DNA from: Artemia franciscana | Lineage: Eukaryota; Arthropoda; Branchiopoda; Anostraca; Artemiidae | Length of the DNA: 64,000 nt | Direction: 5' to 3' | Assembly: GCF_032884065.1 (NCBI RefSeq) | Contig: NC_088863.1 | Location: forward strand, 58,532,628-58,596,627 | Shown: positions 35,118-47,681 of the stretch, one piece after another | Numbering within the stretch: the stretch's first letter is position 1 | How the letters are laid out: each line of letters begins with the position of its first letter | Notes under the pieces: generated by a model | The model's database searches: none | What the model saw: only the letters and a program-made list of their open reading frames with translations | What the model was told of the DNA's origin: nothing | Made by a program: the position numbers and the translations under genes

Positions 35118-36236
35118 GTAAGTTTTCAAAAGCGAATATCAACCCTATCTGGGTAACAGCTGAAAGCACTTAATTGAAACTTTCAGGGATCCTAAAACTA
35201 CTGCTCATACTATTGGTACTACTGCTATTGTGGCTATTTCAAACTGTGACTGCTTTTGACTGTTTGCAGTTGTGACTACATACAACTGCAAATGCTTGTT
35301 ACTGTGACTACACATACTCAAAATAAACTCTATGCATGCAAGTTTCCAAAAGGGCATCTCAACAACATCTGAGGAATAGGTAAAAGCATACAATTGAACC
35401 TTACAGGGCTACTAAAAGTACTACCTATAATATTGTCACTACTGCTATTGTAGCTATTTCAAATTGTTACTGATATTGTCTGTTTGTATTTGTGACTACA
35501 TACAACTACAAATGCTTATGACTGTGCATGCTCAAAACACACTATGCATGCAAGTATTTAAAAGGGCATATCTACAATATCTGGGGAATAGGTAAAAGCA
35601 TTAAATTGAACCTTTCAGGGCTACTAAAATTGCTATATATACTCTTGGCCCTACTTCTATTGTGGCTATTTCAAACTGCGTCTACATTCGCGACTATACA
35701 CAACTGCAAATGCTGGTGACTTTGACTATGCATGCACAAAACACGCTCTATACATACAAGTTTCAAAAGGGCATATCAAAAATATCTGGGGAATAGGTAA
35801 AAGCATTAAATTGAACCTTTCAGGGCTACTAAAATTGCTATATATACTCTTGGCCCTACTGCTATTGTGGCTATTTCAAACTGCGTCTGCATTCGTGACT
35901 ATACACAACTGCAAATGCTGGTGACTTTGACTATGCATGCACAAAACACGCTCTATACATACAAGTTTCAAAAGGGCATATCAAAAATATCTGAGGAATA
36001 GGTAAAACCATTAAAACTACTACTGATACTATTGTCACTACTGCTATTGTGGTTGTTTCTAACTGTAACTGCTTTTGACTGTTCGCATTTGTGACTACAT
36101 GCAAATGCATGTAGACTGTGACTGTGACTATGCATGCTCGAAACATGCTCTATCCATGCAAGTTTTCAAAAGGGTATGCCAGCAATATCCAAGGAGTAGG
36201 TTAAAGCATACAATTGAACCTTTCAGGGCAACTCAA
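35100..36236 (+). repeat. Satellite-like array, ~200-bp unit
   Basis: About five units of 190-205 bp, each with GCATGCAAGTTTCAAAAGGG, CATATC...ATCTGGGGAATAGG, TAAAAGCATTAAATTGAACC and CTACTGCTATTGTGGCTATTTC. The units ending near 35,740 and 35,940 are almost identical. A continuation in the same orientation at 42,000-42,345 and an inverted one at 42,346-43,660 belong to the same family. Confidence 0.75.
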
Positions 36237-36360
36237 GCATTGGAATATATGTATTTGAAATACATACTTAATTACCTTCATTTATTTCAAAATACATATC
36301 TAACTACAGTTTTTGTGTATATTTCAAATATGTATTTAAATAATTTTTTGTAGTATTTGC
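36237..36360. repeat. TATTTGAAATAC-rich block, possible hAT left end
   Basis: Dense copies of GTATTTGAAATACATA-like words. A similar block lies at 41,890-41,995 on the far side of the hAT transposase remnant, and both adjoin the same satellite. This fits transposon ends with repeated subterminal motifs, but I cannot define exact TIRs or an 8-bp target duplication. Confidence 0.45.
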
Positions 36361-38189
36361 AATCCAAAATTCTTTCAGCATAGATATATTTTTGCTAAAT
36401 ATATTTTGCCTGCTTTTCACAACTCTTTGTTGGAGTTTCAACAAGGTTCTTTGTAGTCTCTAGTAGGGTAGGTGCAAGAAATTGGCAAGGTTATAATTCG
36501 GTTGCATACGGTTATAATTAGTTTATTCTGTTGTGAAATAAAATACAATGCAGGTACATTTTAATTAAATATATAATGTTTAATTGTAATTTACGTATAT
36601 TTTAATTAAATATTTAATATATAGAGGAGGTTACATATGCTAGGTTGCGAATTTGATATATTTTGTTCTGGGTGGCCTGCTTTCCATAACTATTTATTGT
36701 AGTTTCAACAATTTTGTTACTAAAGTGTTTTATTTTTATCATATTTAGGTATAATATAATTAATCTAACTTCACTTCTTGAGTGTGTTCTGGAAAATATG
36801 TATGTACCTTTCAAAATATGACAAATTTCAAAATACCAAATTCTTTTCCCTTGCATATGAAGGTAGGCCTAAGTAGGGTAAGTGACTGAAAAGAGAGCAA
36901 TCTTATAATTCTTTCTCTTGGAACTATTGACAAAGTCCCACTAGTTCAAAGTAAATATGAAAATTAGTACTTTCTGGTAAAAACATTGTTTTTTACTTAA
37001 TATTATTCAGTTATTTGGGTTGTAAAGTTGCACAGATACATTTCCAGTGAAGGCAGATATAAACAAACTGCTTCTTACTGTGCTTCTTTTGTTCTGTTTG
37101 TAGGGATTCTGCGCCCTACACAACAGGGAAGCTATATTGCACCTTTACTCTAATTCAATGGTTCTTTGGAAGAACTTTAATGTAATAGTTTTCGTTACTT
37201 AAATTTCAAAGAAAGGTATTTTTAATGAAGTATTTCCCCCTTTTGTTTTATATGTTTTACTCTCAACCATAGCAGAAATAAAACTTCTGGATTAAATTGG
37301 TTTGATTTCTCATATAGGTATCTTTTTAACCATAAGTAAGCTTTTACATCAAGACTATGTACTTTCAAGAAAAATGAAATGGAAAACTGGGAGTATAGAC
37401 TTGTACTTCTATCCTGTTTTTCTGTTTTCAGATTTTCAACTGATAAATGGGATGGAAAACTGTTGGGTAGATAGATTTTCTGGAGAAATTCTAGAAAAGA
37501 GACAGTAAGTGCCAAAATTTTTTTCAATTGTCTAGCTAAGGCTCTAAAATTGTTTTTCTATTTCTAGTATAAATTTTCCCACAAATTAGATATTCTAGAA
37601 GCACTGTTACCTTGTACTTATTTTTGTGCGTGTATGTGTGATAGGTATGGTAGCTTAACCACATATGTAGGTGGTGCAGTTGGGTTGGTATTTGAAAAGT
37701 TGACATTTTCAAATTTTCAGTTGACTTGATTGAGACTGGATTGAATTTATGAGGTTTACAGTCTTGTTGATTATGAATTTGCTTAACCTATTCATATTCA
37801 ACAAGGTTTGCATTTCCACTAATGATATGTGAAGAAAATTTTGGCTATCCTTGGGTACAGGAGATAGGACTCTTTGTTTTAAATATCCAGCAGAAAAGCA
37901 AATGCAATGTAATAATGGATCCCTACAAATCTGAGTCAGGCTATGACTACTATACCCTTTGAAGGATCTGCCTCGAATTAGTGAGCTGTGACACTATGGC
38001 AGCTCATGTTGTCTGTACTCAAAGTATCAGTTGTTAGTACACAGAAAACCTGTGCAAGAAGTATTCCTGATCAGTAGTGCAACTAGTCCATTTCTGGGAG
38101 GAGGGGGTCTAAAATGTGTCAAAAACATGCTGCAACAGCATACCCACCTTTTTCATTTAGTACGGATCGTAATGTCTGAATGTTCCTCT
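36361..38189. other. Unassigned DNA inside the hAT-bounded region
   Basis: Mostly AT-rich without a supported gene. One exon-like segment is noted: a pyrimidine tract plus TTTTCAG, then an open stretch (37,432-37,502) encoding LINGMENCWVDRFSGEILEK, then GTAAGT. No homologue comes to mind, so it is not called as a gene. Confidence 0.3.
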
Positions 38190-39010
38190 GGAAAATCTAA
38201 TAATCAATTACATAGCTGAAAAAAAGGCCTCTGATTACCATTGCAAGAAGAGCTTTCACAGCTCTTGTAGTATGTCTGCCACCATATGGAGTACGTAGGT
38301 CACACAATATGTTCAGATTAAGAATAGATTCCATATTTGAAAATATGAAGCAGAGTCTGCTTGCCAAGTTCAAAATGTTGGATTTTTTTTTTGCATGATA
38401 GCTGATCTTTGGAATGCAAACAACAAGAACTACCTTAGTGTCACAGATCACTGGCTCAAAGCATACCTTTTAAGAGGTTCTGCAAATATAGCATGCTGTA
38501 GATTTATTGGACCTCAAGATTACACTACTTATGCATTTCAGCTGAGCAGTGTCAGCAAAGACTACAATCTCCCATATACAAAATAAGTAAAACCATACAG
38601 ACCACAGAAACAACTTTATAAAGGCTTTTAAAGAATATGCAGCCCTGGGGTAATTGAAAGTGATGATTTCCATGTTAGGTCTATGAAATTGACTTTGAAG
38701 AAGAACATATTGTCACTGTTGAGCAACGTTCTGATGAAAAAGGTACTCCTGAAGCAGTCAGTATAGGGCTGGTGAGGAAGATCCTAGCCATTAGTACTAA
38801 TCAGACTGAAATGGATGATGAATAGCATTTATCACACTATCAATGCTGCTGTAGCCACATGCTGAACTTAGTAGCAGCTACAGATGTTGAGTAGGCTCTC
38901 ATGAGTGAACCATACACATGGGTTAGTAGAGCAGCATTTACAAAATGTTAGGCACTATGGAATACAACGTGCTGGAGTGTAAAAGCATCAGGAAAGTTAT
39001 GAGAACTAAT
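38190..39010 (+). pseudogene. hAT-type transposase, N-terminal/middle part
   Basis: Broken frames encode MIADLWNANNKNYLSVTDHW (38,396), followed by CCRFIGPQDYTTYAFQLSSV. Further on are VTVEQRSDEKG and, near 38,830-38,880, HYQCCCSHMLNLVAATDV. The wording and spacing match the RNase H-like core of hAT (BED-type) transposases, including the C.SH.LNLVA box. Stops and frameshifts make it inactive. The coding sequence is interrupted at about 39,010-39,090 by a tandem repeat and resumes near 40,930. Confidence 0.65.
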
Positions 39011-39089
39011 AAGAAAGGAGCTTGTTTTTATGGAATTTGGTATTAACCAAGTGACATATAGCAATCGCAAATTCAGTTGTTTCTGTTGG

Positions 39090-40800
39090 TCTGTATGTCC
39101 CAGTTTTGCTAGTTTAGGCACTTCCAGATAAGCTAGGACGATGAAATTTGGCAGGTGTATAAGGGTCCAAACCAGATTAAATTAGAAGTAGTCGTTTCCC
39201 CGATTCGACCATCTGGGCCGAGTGGGGAAATAGTTAATTTGGAAAAATTAGAAAAATGAGGTATTTTTAACTTAAAAACGGGTAATCGGATGTTAATGAA
39301 ATTTGATATTTCGAAGGATATCGTGTCGCAGAGCTCTTATTTTAAATCCCGACCGCATCCTGTGACATTGGGGGGGGATTGGAGGGGGAAACCTAAAATC
39401 TTGGAAAACGCTTAGAGTGGATTGATCGTGATGAAACTTGGTGGAGAAACTAAGCACAAGTCCTAGAAACGTAATTGACATAACCGGAACGGATCCGCTC
39501 TTTTTGGGGGAGTTGAGGGGAGGATTAATTCTGAAAAATTAGAAAAAATAAGGTATTTTTAACTTACGAAGAAGTGATCGGATCGTAATGAAATGTCATA
39601 TTTAAAAGGATCCCGTAACTCAGATCTCTTATTTTAAATCCCAACCGGATCCAGTGTCATTGGGAGGGGTTGAGGGGAGGACTGGACATTTTGGAAAAGG
39701 CTTAGAGTGGATAGATCAGGATGAAACTTGGTGGGAAGGATGAGCACAAGTCCAAGATACGTGACTGACAAAAGCGGACCGGATCCACTCTCTTTGGGCT
39801 AGTTGGGGGGGGGGGGTAATTCGGAAAAATTAGAAAAAATGAGGTATTTGTGACTTTCGAACGAGTTATCAGATCTCAATGTAATCTGATGCATAGAAGG
39901 ATTTTGTGCTTTAGAGCTCTCACTTTAAATCCCGACCAGATCCAGTGACGCTGGGGGAGTTTGAGGGGGAAACGTAAAAATCGAGGTATCTTTATCTTAC
40001 GAATGGGTGATCGGATCTTAATCAAAATTCTTATATGGAAAGATCTTATGTCTCGGATGTTCCATTTTCAATTCGAATCGGATCCGGGGACATGGGGGCT
40101 GGAGAGGGGAAACAGAATCTTGGGAACCAGAAATCTTGGAAAATGCTTAGAGTGGAGAGATCGGGATGAAACTTGATGGGAAGAATAAGCACAATTTCTA
40201 GATACGTGATTGACATAATTATAGCGGATCGATTCTCTTTGGGGGAGTTGGGGGGGGGGGAGGGAAGTTAATTCGAAAAAATTGAGGTATTTTAACGTAA
40301 GAACGGGGGACCAGATCTTATTGAAATTTTATATTTAGAAGGAACTCATGTCTCAGAGCTCTCATTTTAAATATGTATAAAATCTAGTGATATTGGGTTG
40401 AGTTGGAGGGGGAACCACAAATCTCGGAAAACGCTTAGAGTGGAGAGATCGGGATGAAACCTGGTGGGTAAAATAAGGAAATGTTGTAGATACGTGATTG
40501 ACGTAACCGGACCTGGATCCGCTTTCTTCGGGGGTGTTAGGGGGGTCCAGTGCTTTGGCAAGTTTGGTGCTTATGGATGTGCTAGGACGATGAAAATTGG
40601 TAGGCGTGTCTAGGAAATGCACAAATTGACTTGATAAAGTCGTTATCCCCGATTCGACCATCTGGGGGGCTGAAAGGAGAGGAAAAACTAGAAAAAATGT
40701 GGCGTTTTTAACTTACGAGTGGGTAATCGGATCTTAATGGATATTGATATTTAGAAGGACCTTGTGTCTCAGGGCTCTTATTTTAAATCCTGACTGGCAT
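39090..40800. repeat. Tandem repeat, ~300-bp unit
   Basis: Five to six diverged units of about 290-310 bp with GAGGTATTTTTAACTTACGA, ATCGGATCTTAATGAAAT, TCTTATTTTAAATCCCGACC, CTTAGAGTGGAGAGATCGGG, ATGAAACTTGGTGGGA and a G-run. The first and last units carry an extra CTAGGACGATGAAATTTGGC and CCCCGATTCGACCATCTGGG. It lies inside the hAT transposase gene remnant, so it arrived after the hAT. Confidence 0.75.
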
Positions 40801-40929
40801 TAACCCTCTGATTTTCCTTTTAAATCAATCTATTGAATCTTAGAATTTTGCTAGAGCTCATTCCATATGAGCTCTTAGCTTTTCTGACCTTGTCACAAGT
40901 GCCCTTTGACCTCTTAGCTCTTGTTCTCA

Positions 40930-41760
40930 ATAACACATGATGGCATTCAATGTACAATGCTGTAAAGCAAGTCATAGCCATCGAGGAGACAGATAAACTG
41001 ATGAATACATATGATGAACTAAAGGTGCCAAGATTTCTTAGTGCTGAAGTTGAGCTGTTGGCTAAATGTGCCGAAATCACTGAGCCTCAGGCAGAAGCTT
41101 TGGGCATCTTTTAAGGTGAGAAGGATTGTTTCTTAGGCATGAAATTGCCTGTCCTGATAGGACTAAAAAGAATATGGGTTACATGAAACTTTGCCGTTCT
41201 CTGAATCATGCAAATACTCATATGGATGCAATCCTTGCTGGCCTCAAGAAACGTTTTCCAAGCCTTCTCTCCACAGACTTAATAATGACACCTTCAGAGA
41301 GTTCGCCATTGCTAGTGGTACTGAACTAGCTTTCAAAGCAAGATGGGTGGGTACCTGATTATGAGAAAAGTCTTCTGAGGGAGGCAATACTGCTGGAGAT
41401 GAAGATACTTGTTATAGGTCAAGAAAGAGCTACCAATAGAACCCCGCCATGCCCTCTAGCTGCTGGAAACAATGCTGAATTTTTCTTATTCTCTAGAGTC
41501 AAGAGCCTTTGAAAGTAGTTTTGTTGCAGTTCATTGGTGATAGACTACAATATTCTATCTCTATCCCACAATATTCAACAGTGTTAAAGGCTCTTAGAAA
41601 ATATAGTGCATGCATTGGGTCATCTGCACAGGTTTAGCGTCTCTTCTCTGTCGGCGGTTTGATCCTCACTTGCAAAAGAAATAAGCTGGAAGACAAAGGG
41701 TTCGAAAAGTTTCTTCTGATAATGGCCAATAAAAGTATTTACTAATCTAGCTTTGTAATC
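40930..41760 (+). pseudogene. hAT-type transposase, C-terminal part
   Basis: Frames encode WNSMYNAVKQVIAIEETDKL (about 40,945), VPRFLSAEVELLAKCAEITE, then damaged sequence, and finally a C-terminal box with RLFSVGGLILTCKRNKLEDK spread over two frames (41,635-41,690). RLFS.GG...T..R..L is the hallmark of the hAT dimerisation region. Reading continues in sense from the 38-39 kb fragment, so the two are parts of one gene. Confidence 0.65.
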
Positions 41761-41889
41761 TCGTTTCTGCCTTGTGGATGCTCCTTTGCTTCAATTATAA
41801 TGTTAATAGAACAATCTGTTTATTTTCCATGGATAAACGCTGTAGCAATCTTAGTTGCATTTGATCTCCTACTCTTAGATTCTGCAAGT

Positions 41890-41995
41890 CATTTATTTGA
41901 GCATTTGAAATACATATTTGAGTATTTAAATACTAATTACATCTTACGCCAATTATTTGAGATATGTATTTGAGATACTTTTTCAAAGAATTTTG
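41890..41995. repeat. TATTTGAAATAC-rich block, possible hAT right end
   Basis: GCATTTGAAATACATATTTG, AGTATTTAAATACT and GATATGTATTTGAGATAC mirror the block at 36,237-36,360. Satellite sequence of the 35-36 kb type starts directly after it. Confidence 0.45.
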
Positions 41996-41999
41996 AACA

Positions 42000-42345
42000 T
42001 TACTGCTAAAACTACTACTTCTACTGTTAATACCTCTGCTATTGTGATTATTTCAAACTGTGACTGCTTTTGACTGTTTGTATTTGTGACTAATAACAAT
42101 TGCAAGCAGTTGTGACTGTGAATGATTGCGATTCTGACAACTTGCTACTGCAACCCCAACTAATGGTAACTGCAATTGCCAGTATACGTGACTTTGACTG
42201 CATCAGCTACATGAGTCAGGAGCTACTTAGGACTACAAGTGCGACTACTTGGAAATATAACTGTCACCACAATTACTTAGAACTATGGCTACAGGCGACT
42301 GTGACTGCTACTGCTGCTGCTCCTCTTATTTCCCCTATGCCCTAA
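42000..42345 (+). repeat. Satellite unit resuming after the hAT
   Basis: GCTAAAACTACTAC, CTGCTATTGTGATTATTTCA and GACTGCTTTTGACTGTTTGT match the 35-36 kb units in the same orientation. It then drifts into ACTGTGACTGCTACTGCTGC-type low complexity. Confidence 0.6.
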
Positions 42346-43660
42346 AGTTTCCAACCTAATATTCTGTTCTTGAGGAACTGTCAAACCATCTTTTGGCAAC
42401 CTGAATACACATAGTGTGTTTTGATTTAGTATGAACTTCCCTTGACATTCCCTGAAAGTTCCACCTTGATGCTCCTAGCCTCAGTAGTAATAGCTGTTAT
42501 AGCAACAGTGGTAATATGCACTTCGTGGTTAGTTCATACGTTTTGGTTAGTAAAACATGCCCTGAAAGTTTCAACTTATTGCTCCTAGCCTCAGTAGTAA
42601 TACCTGTTATAGCAACAGTGGTAATATGCACTTCGTGGTTAGTTCATACGTTTTGGTTAGTAAAACATGCCCTGAAAGTTTCAACTTATTGCTCCTAGCC
42701 TCAGTAGTAATACCTGTTATAGCAACAGTGGTAATATGCGCTTCGTGGTTAGTTCATACGTTTTGGCTAGTAAAACATGCCCTGAAAGTTTCAACTTATT
42801 GTTCTAGGCTGGTTCTACGATATTGCTTATATGCCCTTTTGACAATCTGAAAGCACTTAGTGGGTTTTGTTTTTATATTAACTCTACCTGAGCATCCCCT
42901 GAAAGGTTCATCTTAACACCATTAGCCTCAATAGTAGCAACAGTATTAGTAGTATGCATATAAAGCCTTTTGCGTAGTTCAAATTCCCCCTGAAGCTACC
43001 CTGAAAATTCAACTTAATGCTCTAAGCCGTCCAAAAGCTTTTGAAGATATACATGCACGTAGTTTGTTTTGATTTAGTTCAATATCCCCCTAAACATTCC
43101 CTCTATGATTCACCTTAATACCTTTAGCTTCAGTAGTAGCATTAGTTGTATTAGTATTATTAGTATTTTTAGCAGTAAGCACACACCATCAATTTTTCTT
43201 TTTTTCTCATCCTCCTCGGTATATGATAAAAGTTTCGGCTTAATAACCTAAACAGTTCCCGGGACGTTGCTGGTACATCCTTTTGACAACCTGCCGGCAC
43301 ATAGTGTGTTTTGATTTAGTTCAATATTCTTTCAATATTCCCAGAAATTTTCACCTTAATACCCTTAGCTTTAGTAGTTGTAGCAGTAGTAATAGTGGTA
43401 TCAATAGGAATAGTAGCAGAAGCAGTATTAGTAGCAAATATTACCTTTTGGTTAGTTCAAAATCCCCAAAAACAAGCCCTGTAAGTTTCAACTTAATGCT
43501 CTTAGCTATTCCTAAGATATTGTAGGTACATCCTTTTGACAACCTGCATTTATGCAGTGTGTTCTGATTTAGTTCAACTTCCTCCTCAATATTTGTTGTA
43601 ATTTTTACCTTCCTACCTTTAGCCGTAGCTATGGTAGTCGTAGTAACAGTAATCAACTGT
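42346..43660 (-). repeat. Inverted satellite array
   Basis: On the minus strand, stretches such as CTTAGGAATAGCTAAGAGC and ATTAAGTTGAAACTTACAGG match the plus-strand unit at 35-36 kb (GGGGAATAGGTAAAAGC, ATTAAATTGAACCTTTCAGG). Unit length is about 220-250 bp, with a near-perfect 110-bp triplication inside (42,481-42,810). The orientation therefore flips near 42,345. Confidence 0.6.
42481..42810. repeat. 110-bp sequence in three near-identical tandem copies
   Basis: TCAGTAGTAATACCTGTTAT, GCACTTCGTGGTTAGTTCAT and CATGCCCTGAAAGTTTCAAC repeat every 110 bp with only a few differences. The similarity is much higher than in the surrounding array, indicating a recent local amplification. Apparent frames here repeat with the unit and are not genes. 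Confidence 0.85.
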
Positions 43661-43859
43661 AAAAAAGAAAAAAAAAATATAACAGTATATACATCTAAAG
43701 AATTTTTATGATGATTCTAAGTATACAAAATTCATTAAACTAGCAGTTACGCATCAGAAGTTATGTGCCTTAGAAGGTTTGCCTAATCACAGGTAGTGTA
43801 ATAGCGGTGCCTGAGTAAAGAGCGATGTGGGCCCAATGTATTATTATTTTTTCTGATTT

Positions 43860-46800
43860 AGACTTGGGCACTTCTTATGGAAAGATTTGTCGTAGAAACT
43901 TCGAAAAGGGCTCTTTTGATTGTAAATTAAAAGTGCTGGTGCCCTTTTAATTGTTAAAAGTGTCAGGAGGGCAATTATCCCCCCCCTCCACGTGTCCAAC
44001 ATTTCCCCAAACACATTCAGTCAAAGTTTGAAATAGCCATTGTGTTCAACGTAGTTGAAATATCCGGAAATTATGTCTCTGAGGATGACAACCCCATGGC
44101 CCTCAGGGTAAGGATTGTAAGTTATGCCCTTGTGGCATTTAATGTTTAAATAGAAAGGTTGATGGTATAAACTTTGTAGGGGGCTCATTGAATTGCTAAT
44201 CAAAAGTGTTAGTGCCCTTTTTGTGATTCAGAGTGATCACATTGTGGATACCCCCCCCACACACACACACCTCGTATTTTCCCAAAAATGTGCCTGTTTA
44301 AAATTATGAAATGGCCATTTGTTGTCGTAGAAACTTTGAGACACTTAGACCAAAACCTAGAGTAAAAGAAAACAAGAGTCGAACTAAATTGCTGAAAATA
44401 AGAGAAAAAGGTATCATCTTAAAGGGTCCATTTAATTTCTGAGCAAAGCAATGGTTTTGAAAGAGCTATTTTGAAAGGAATATTTTGGTAATGAAAATAT
44501 CTCCAAATTTATCCGCCTCCCCCCCCCCCTGCATAGGTACCATGCTTTCACTCTTCCATTTTAGAACAGTTTTTTGATCTCTTACATTTTCTGACCTTTG
44601 AAAATTAAACAAAATAGCAAAGGAAAACAAAAATTGAAACTCATGGTCCGACTGTCTAAAATTACCCTCTTTGCATCAATGCTCAGAATTACACTGAACA
44701 CAACAGGGGCAGATCTAGAGCAAAATCTTGGAGGACGCCCAATGTGACATGGGTGCCAATGAGCAAAATCTTGGGGAGGGAGCAATGTGACAAAGGCGCC
44801 AATAATTGACCAAATTGGCAAATTTGTTCTAAAAAAGAGTGAAAAGAAGAAAAAAACAGGGAAAGAGGATGCCGAGAAAATCTTAGTGGGGTCCGAGGTC
44901 CCCCTGCCCCTTCCTGCCCCCATGGATCTGCCAGTCGAGCGCAAACATGTTCAAATAAAATTCTTTTCCAGGAGTCACAATAGAATCTTTGATGAAACGG
45001 CATAGTCTTATAAATATTATGCTTTTACTAGCAAAGGAAGAAAGGTCAGTAATTCTATGATCTACGTCTGGTTTTTGATGTTTATTAAATAAATGAGACA
45101 AAAACTTTGGAAAGTAATAAAGAAAAATATGTAAAGTTAGGTGAATCTTGTGTTTTGACAGCTTTTCTTTGAGGAAAAATTATTTTTGTATGTAAAAATG
45201 ATAATTTCACACAAAATCTGTCAACAAATTTGAAAACTGCCAAGTAGCATTGCTACTTTCCTACCCCGCTTTTTGGCATGTCAATCCTGGAGGCATGTAA
45301 GGTACATATAGAAACAGTGATCGTATAAGCTTCGGAGGGGGCCCATTGAATTGGTATTCAGGAGTTTTTGTGCCCTTTTTGAGATTAAAAGATATCAAAG
45401 GGTGGATACCCCCCTCCACACCTCGTATTTTCCCGAATTGCATCTAATAGAAATTTTGAGATGGCCATTGCTGTCAGAGAAACCTCTAAAACAGCTAATT
45501 CGATTGGAAATTGAAAGAACCAAGTGCCCTTTTTAATAGTTGAAAGTGATTGGAGGGCAACTGATCCCCCTCCCACTCCCACCATTGCCCAAACACGTCT
45601 GATAATAATTTAAAGATAGTCATTTTGTTCAACGTAATGTAAAGGTACGGAAAATATATTTTTGAGGATGGCAATCACCCGCAGCCCTCAGAGCAAGGGT
45701 TGTAAGTTATTGCCTGGGGGCATATAAGGTATGTATAGATAGAGTGATCGTATAAACTTTGGAGGGGTAACATTGTATTGGTAATCAGAAATCCTAGTGC
45801 TCTCTTTAAGATAAAGAGTGATCGGAGGGTAGATACCCCCTCACACACACACACACCTCCTATTTTCTTGAAATGCATCTGATAGGAATTTTGAGATGGC
45901 CGTTTGTTGTCGTGGAAACTTTGAAAGCAGATTGTTCGATTGGAAATTGAATGGACCGGTGCCCTTTATTATAGTCGAAAGTGATTGGAGCTAATCCCCT
46001 TGCACCGTTTCCCCAAGCACGTCCAATAAAAGTTTTGAGATAGCTATTTTGTTCAACGTAATTGAAAGGTCCGGAAATTATATATTTTAGGATAACCCCC
46101 CCCCCACAGCCCTTAGGGCAAGAGTTGTAAGTTATTCCCTGGGGCATATAAGGTATATGTAGAAAGGGGGTCGTATAAACTTTGGAGGGGGTTCATTAGA
46201 TTTGGAATCAGAAGTTCCAGTGCCTTTTTTAAGATTCAGCGTGATCGGAGGGTTGATACCCTCCCCCTACCCCGCTCCCCACACACACGCCTTGTATTTT
46301 CCCGAATTGAATCTAATAAAAATCACGAGATGGCCAATTGTTGTCGATGAAACTCCAAAAACAGCTCATTCGATTGGAAATAGAAAGAGCCAGTGCCCGT
46401 TTTAATCCTTGGAAGTGATAGGAGGACAACTAACCCGCCTCCCATGACTACCATTTTCACAAAAACATCTAATATAAATTTTGAGATGGCCATTTCGTTC
46501 AGCATAATGTAAAGGTCTGGAAATTACGCCTCTGAGGATGACGACCCCCCCCCCCCACAGCCATAGGGGCAAGTGTTGTAAGTTATGACCTGGAGGCATT
46601 TAAGGAATATATAGAAAGGGTGATCGTGTAAACTTTTAATGGGGGACATTGGATTGGTAATCAGAAGTTCTACTACCCTTTTTAAGATTCAGAGTGATCG
46701 GAGAGTAAATACCCCCCCCCCCACCTTGTATTTTCCCGAAATGTATCTGATATAAATTTTGAGATGACCACTTTGTTGTCGTAGGAACTTTGAAAACGGT

Positions 46801-47500
46801 TCATTCGATTGGAATTTGAATGGGCCAGTGCCCTTTATAATACTCTAAAGTGATTGGAGGGCACCTAACCCCCTCCTACACCCACCATTTCCCCAAACAC
46901 ATCGAGTAAAAATTTTGAGATAGCCATTTTGATCAACGTAACTGAAAGGCCAGGAAATTAGGTCTTATGGATGACACCCCCCCCCCACAAACTTTAGGGC
47001 AAGTGTTGTAAGTTATTCCCTGGGTGCATTTAAGGTATATGTAGAATGGGTGATCGTATAAACTTCGGAGGGTGCTCGTTGGATTTGGAAATTGAAGTTC
47101 TAGTGAATTTTTTAAATTCAGAGTGATCGGAGGGGGATACCCCCCCCCCCCAAAAAAAAAAAACACAAAAACAACTTTTGTTTTTTCTGAAATGCGTCTG
47201 TTAAAAATTTTTAGATGGGCATTTGTAGTTGCAAAAACTGCGAAGAGCTCATTCGATTGGAAAATAAAAGGGACAGTGCACTTTTTAATAGTGCATTGTC
47301 ACTATTAAATTTTTAATAGAGGGAAAATAACCCCCTCCCACGCCCACCATCTCTCCAAACATACCCAATCAAAAGTTTGAGATAGCCATTTGGTTCAAAG
47401 TAATTGAAAGGACCGTAAATTATGTCTTTGAGGATAATACCCCCCTGCAGCCCTCAGGGCAAAGTAACATATGCCCTGGGGCATATAAGGTATATATATC
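43860..47500. repeat. Tandem repeat array, ~440-bp unit
   Basis: Seven or so diverged units. Each has TGATCGTATAAACTTTGGAG, a TTTTTAAGATTCAGAGTGAT part, a run of Cs with CACACACA, TTTTGAGATGGCCATTTGTT, CATTCGATTGGAAAT, TTTTGAGATAGCCATTTTGT and GGCAAGTGTTGTAAGTTATT. C-runs of 8-12 occur twice per unit. The array is interrupted at 47,500 by the Helitron block and resumes at 55,431. Confidence 0.8.
44690..44945 (+). repeat. Dispersed repeat shared with 18.2-18.4 kb
   Basis: CAATAATTGACCAAATTGGC, AAATTTGTTCTAAAAAAGAG and a GGGTCCGAGGTCCCCCTGCC end correspond to 18,255-18,396. The sequence breaks the surrounding array between about 44,560 and 45,250, suggesting an inserted element. No coding capacity was seen. 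Confidence 0.5.
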
Positions 47501-47568
47501 TATATATATCTATCTATCTATATATATAAAAATAAGTTGTCTGTCTGTGTGTCTGTCTGTGGATCAGG

Positions 47569-47656
47569 TGACGTCATGTTTCTGTGTTGACTGACGTCAT
47601 GAAATTAGTTGTCGTCATTTTTGCTTTGACGGTGACGTCATTCAAGATATTTAAGA
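47569..47656 (+). promoter_or_regulatory. Triple CRE cassette and TATA-like box
   Basis: TGACGTCA at 47,569-47,576, 47,592-47,599 and 47,633-47,640, then ATATTTAAGA from 47,647. The ORF starts at 47,682. Spacing matches the 23.5 kb copy almost base for base. Confidence 0.55.
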
Positions 47657-47681
47657 CATATGTTAACGTAGAAATCTATTA

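Noticed and set aside
36361..38189. Exon candidate at 37,432-37,507 (LINGMENCWVDRFSGEILEK)
   Set aside because: Splice-like signals are present on both sides, but the peptide is short and unknown, the phase does not match the 34,937-35,117 candidate, and it lies in a hAT-bounded region.
43283..43656. Small frames on both strands in the 42-44 kb array
   Set aside because: The peptides recur with the satellite unit (for example GIAKSIKLKLTGL against GIGKSIKLNLSGL at 35.6 kb) and reflect repeat identity, not coding.
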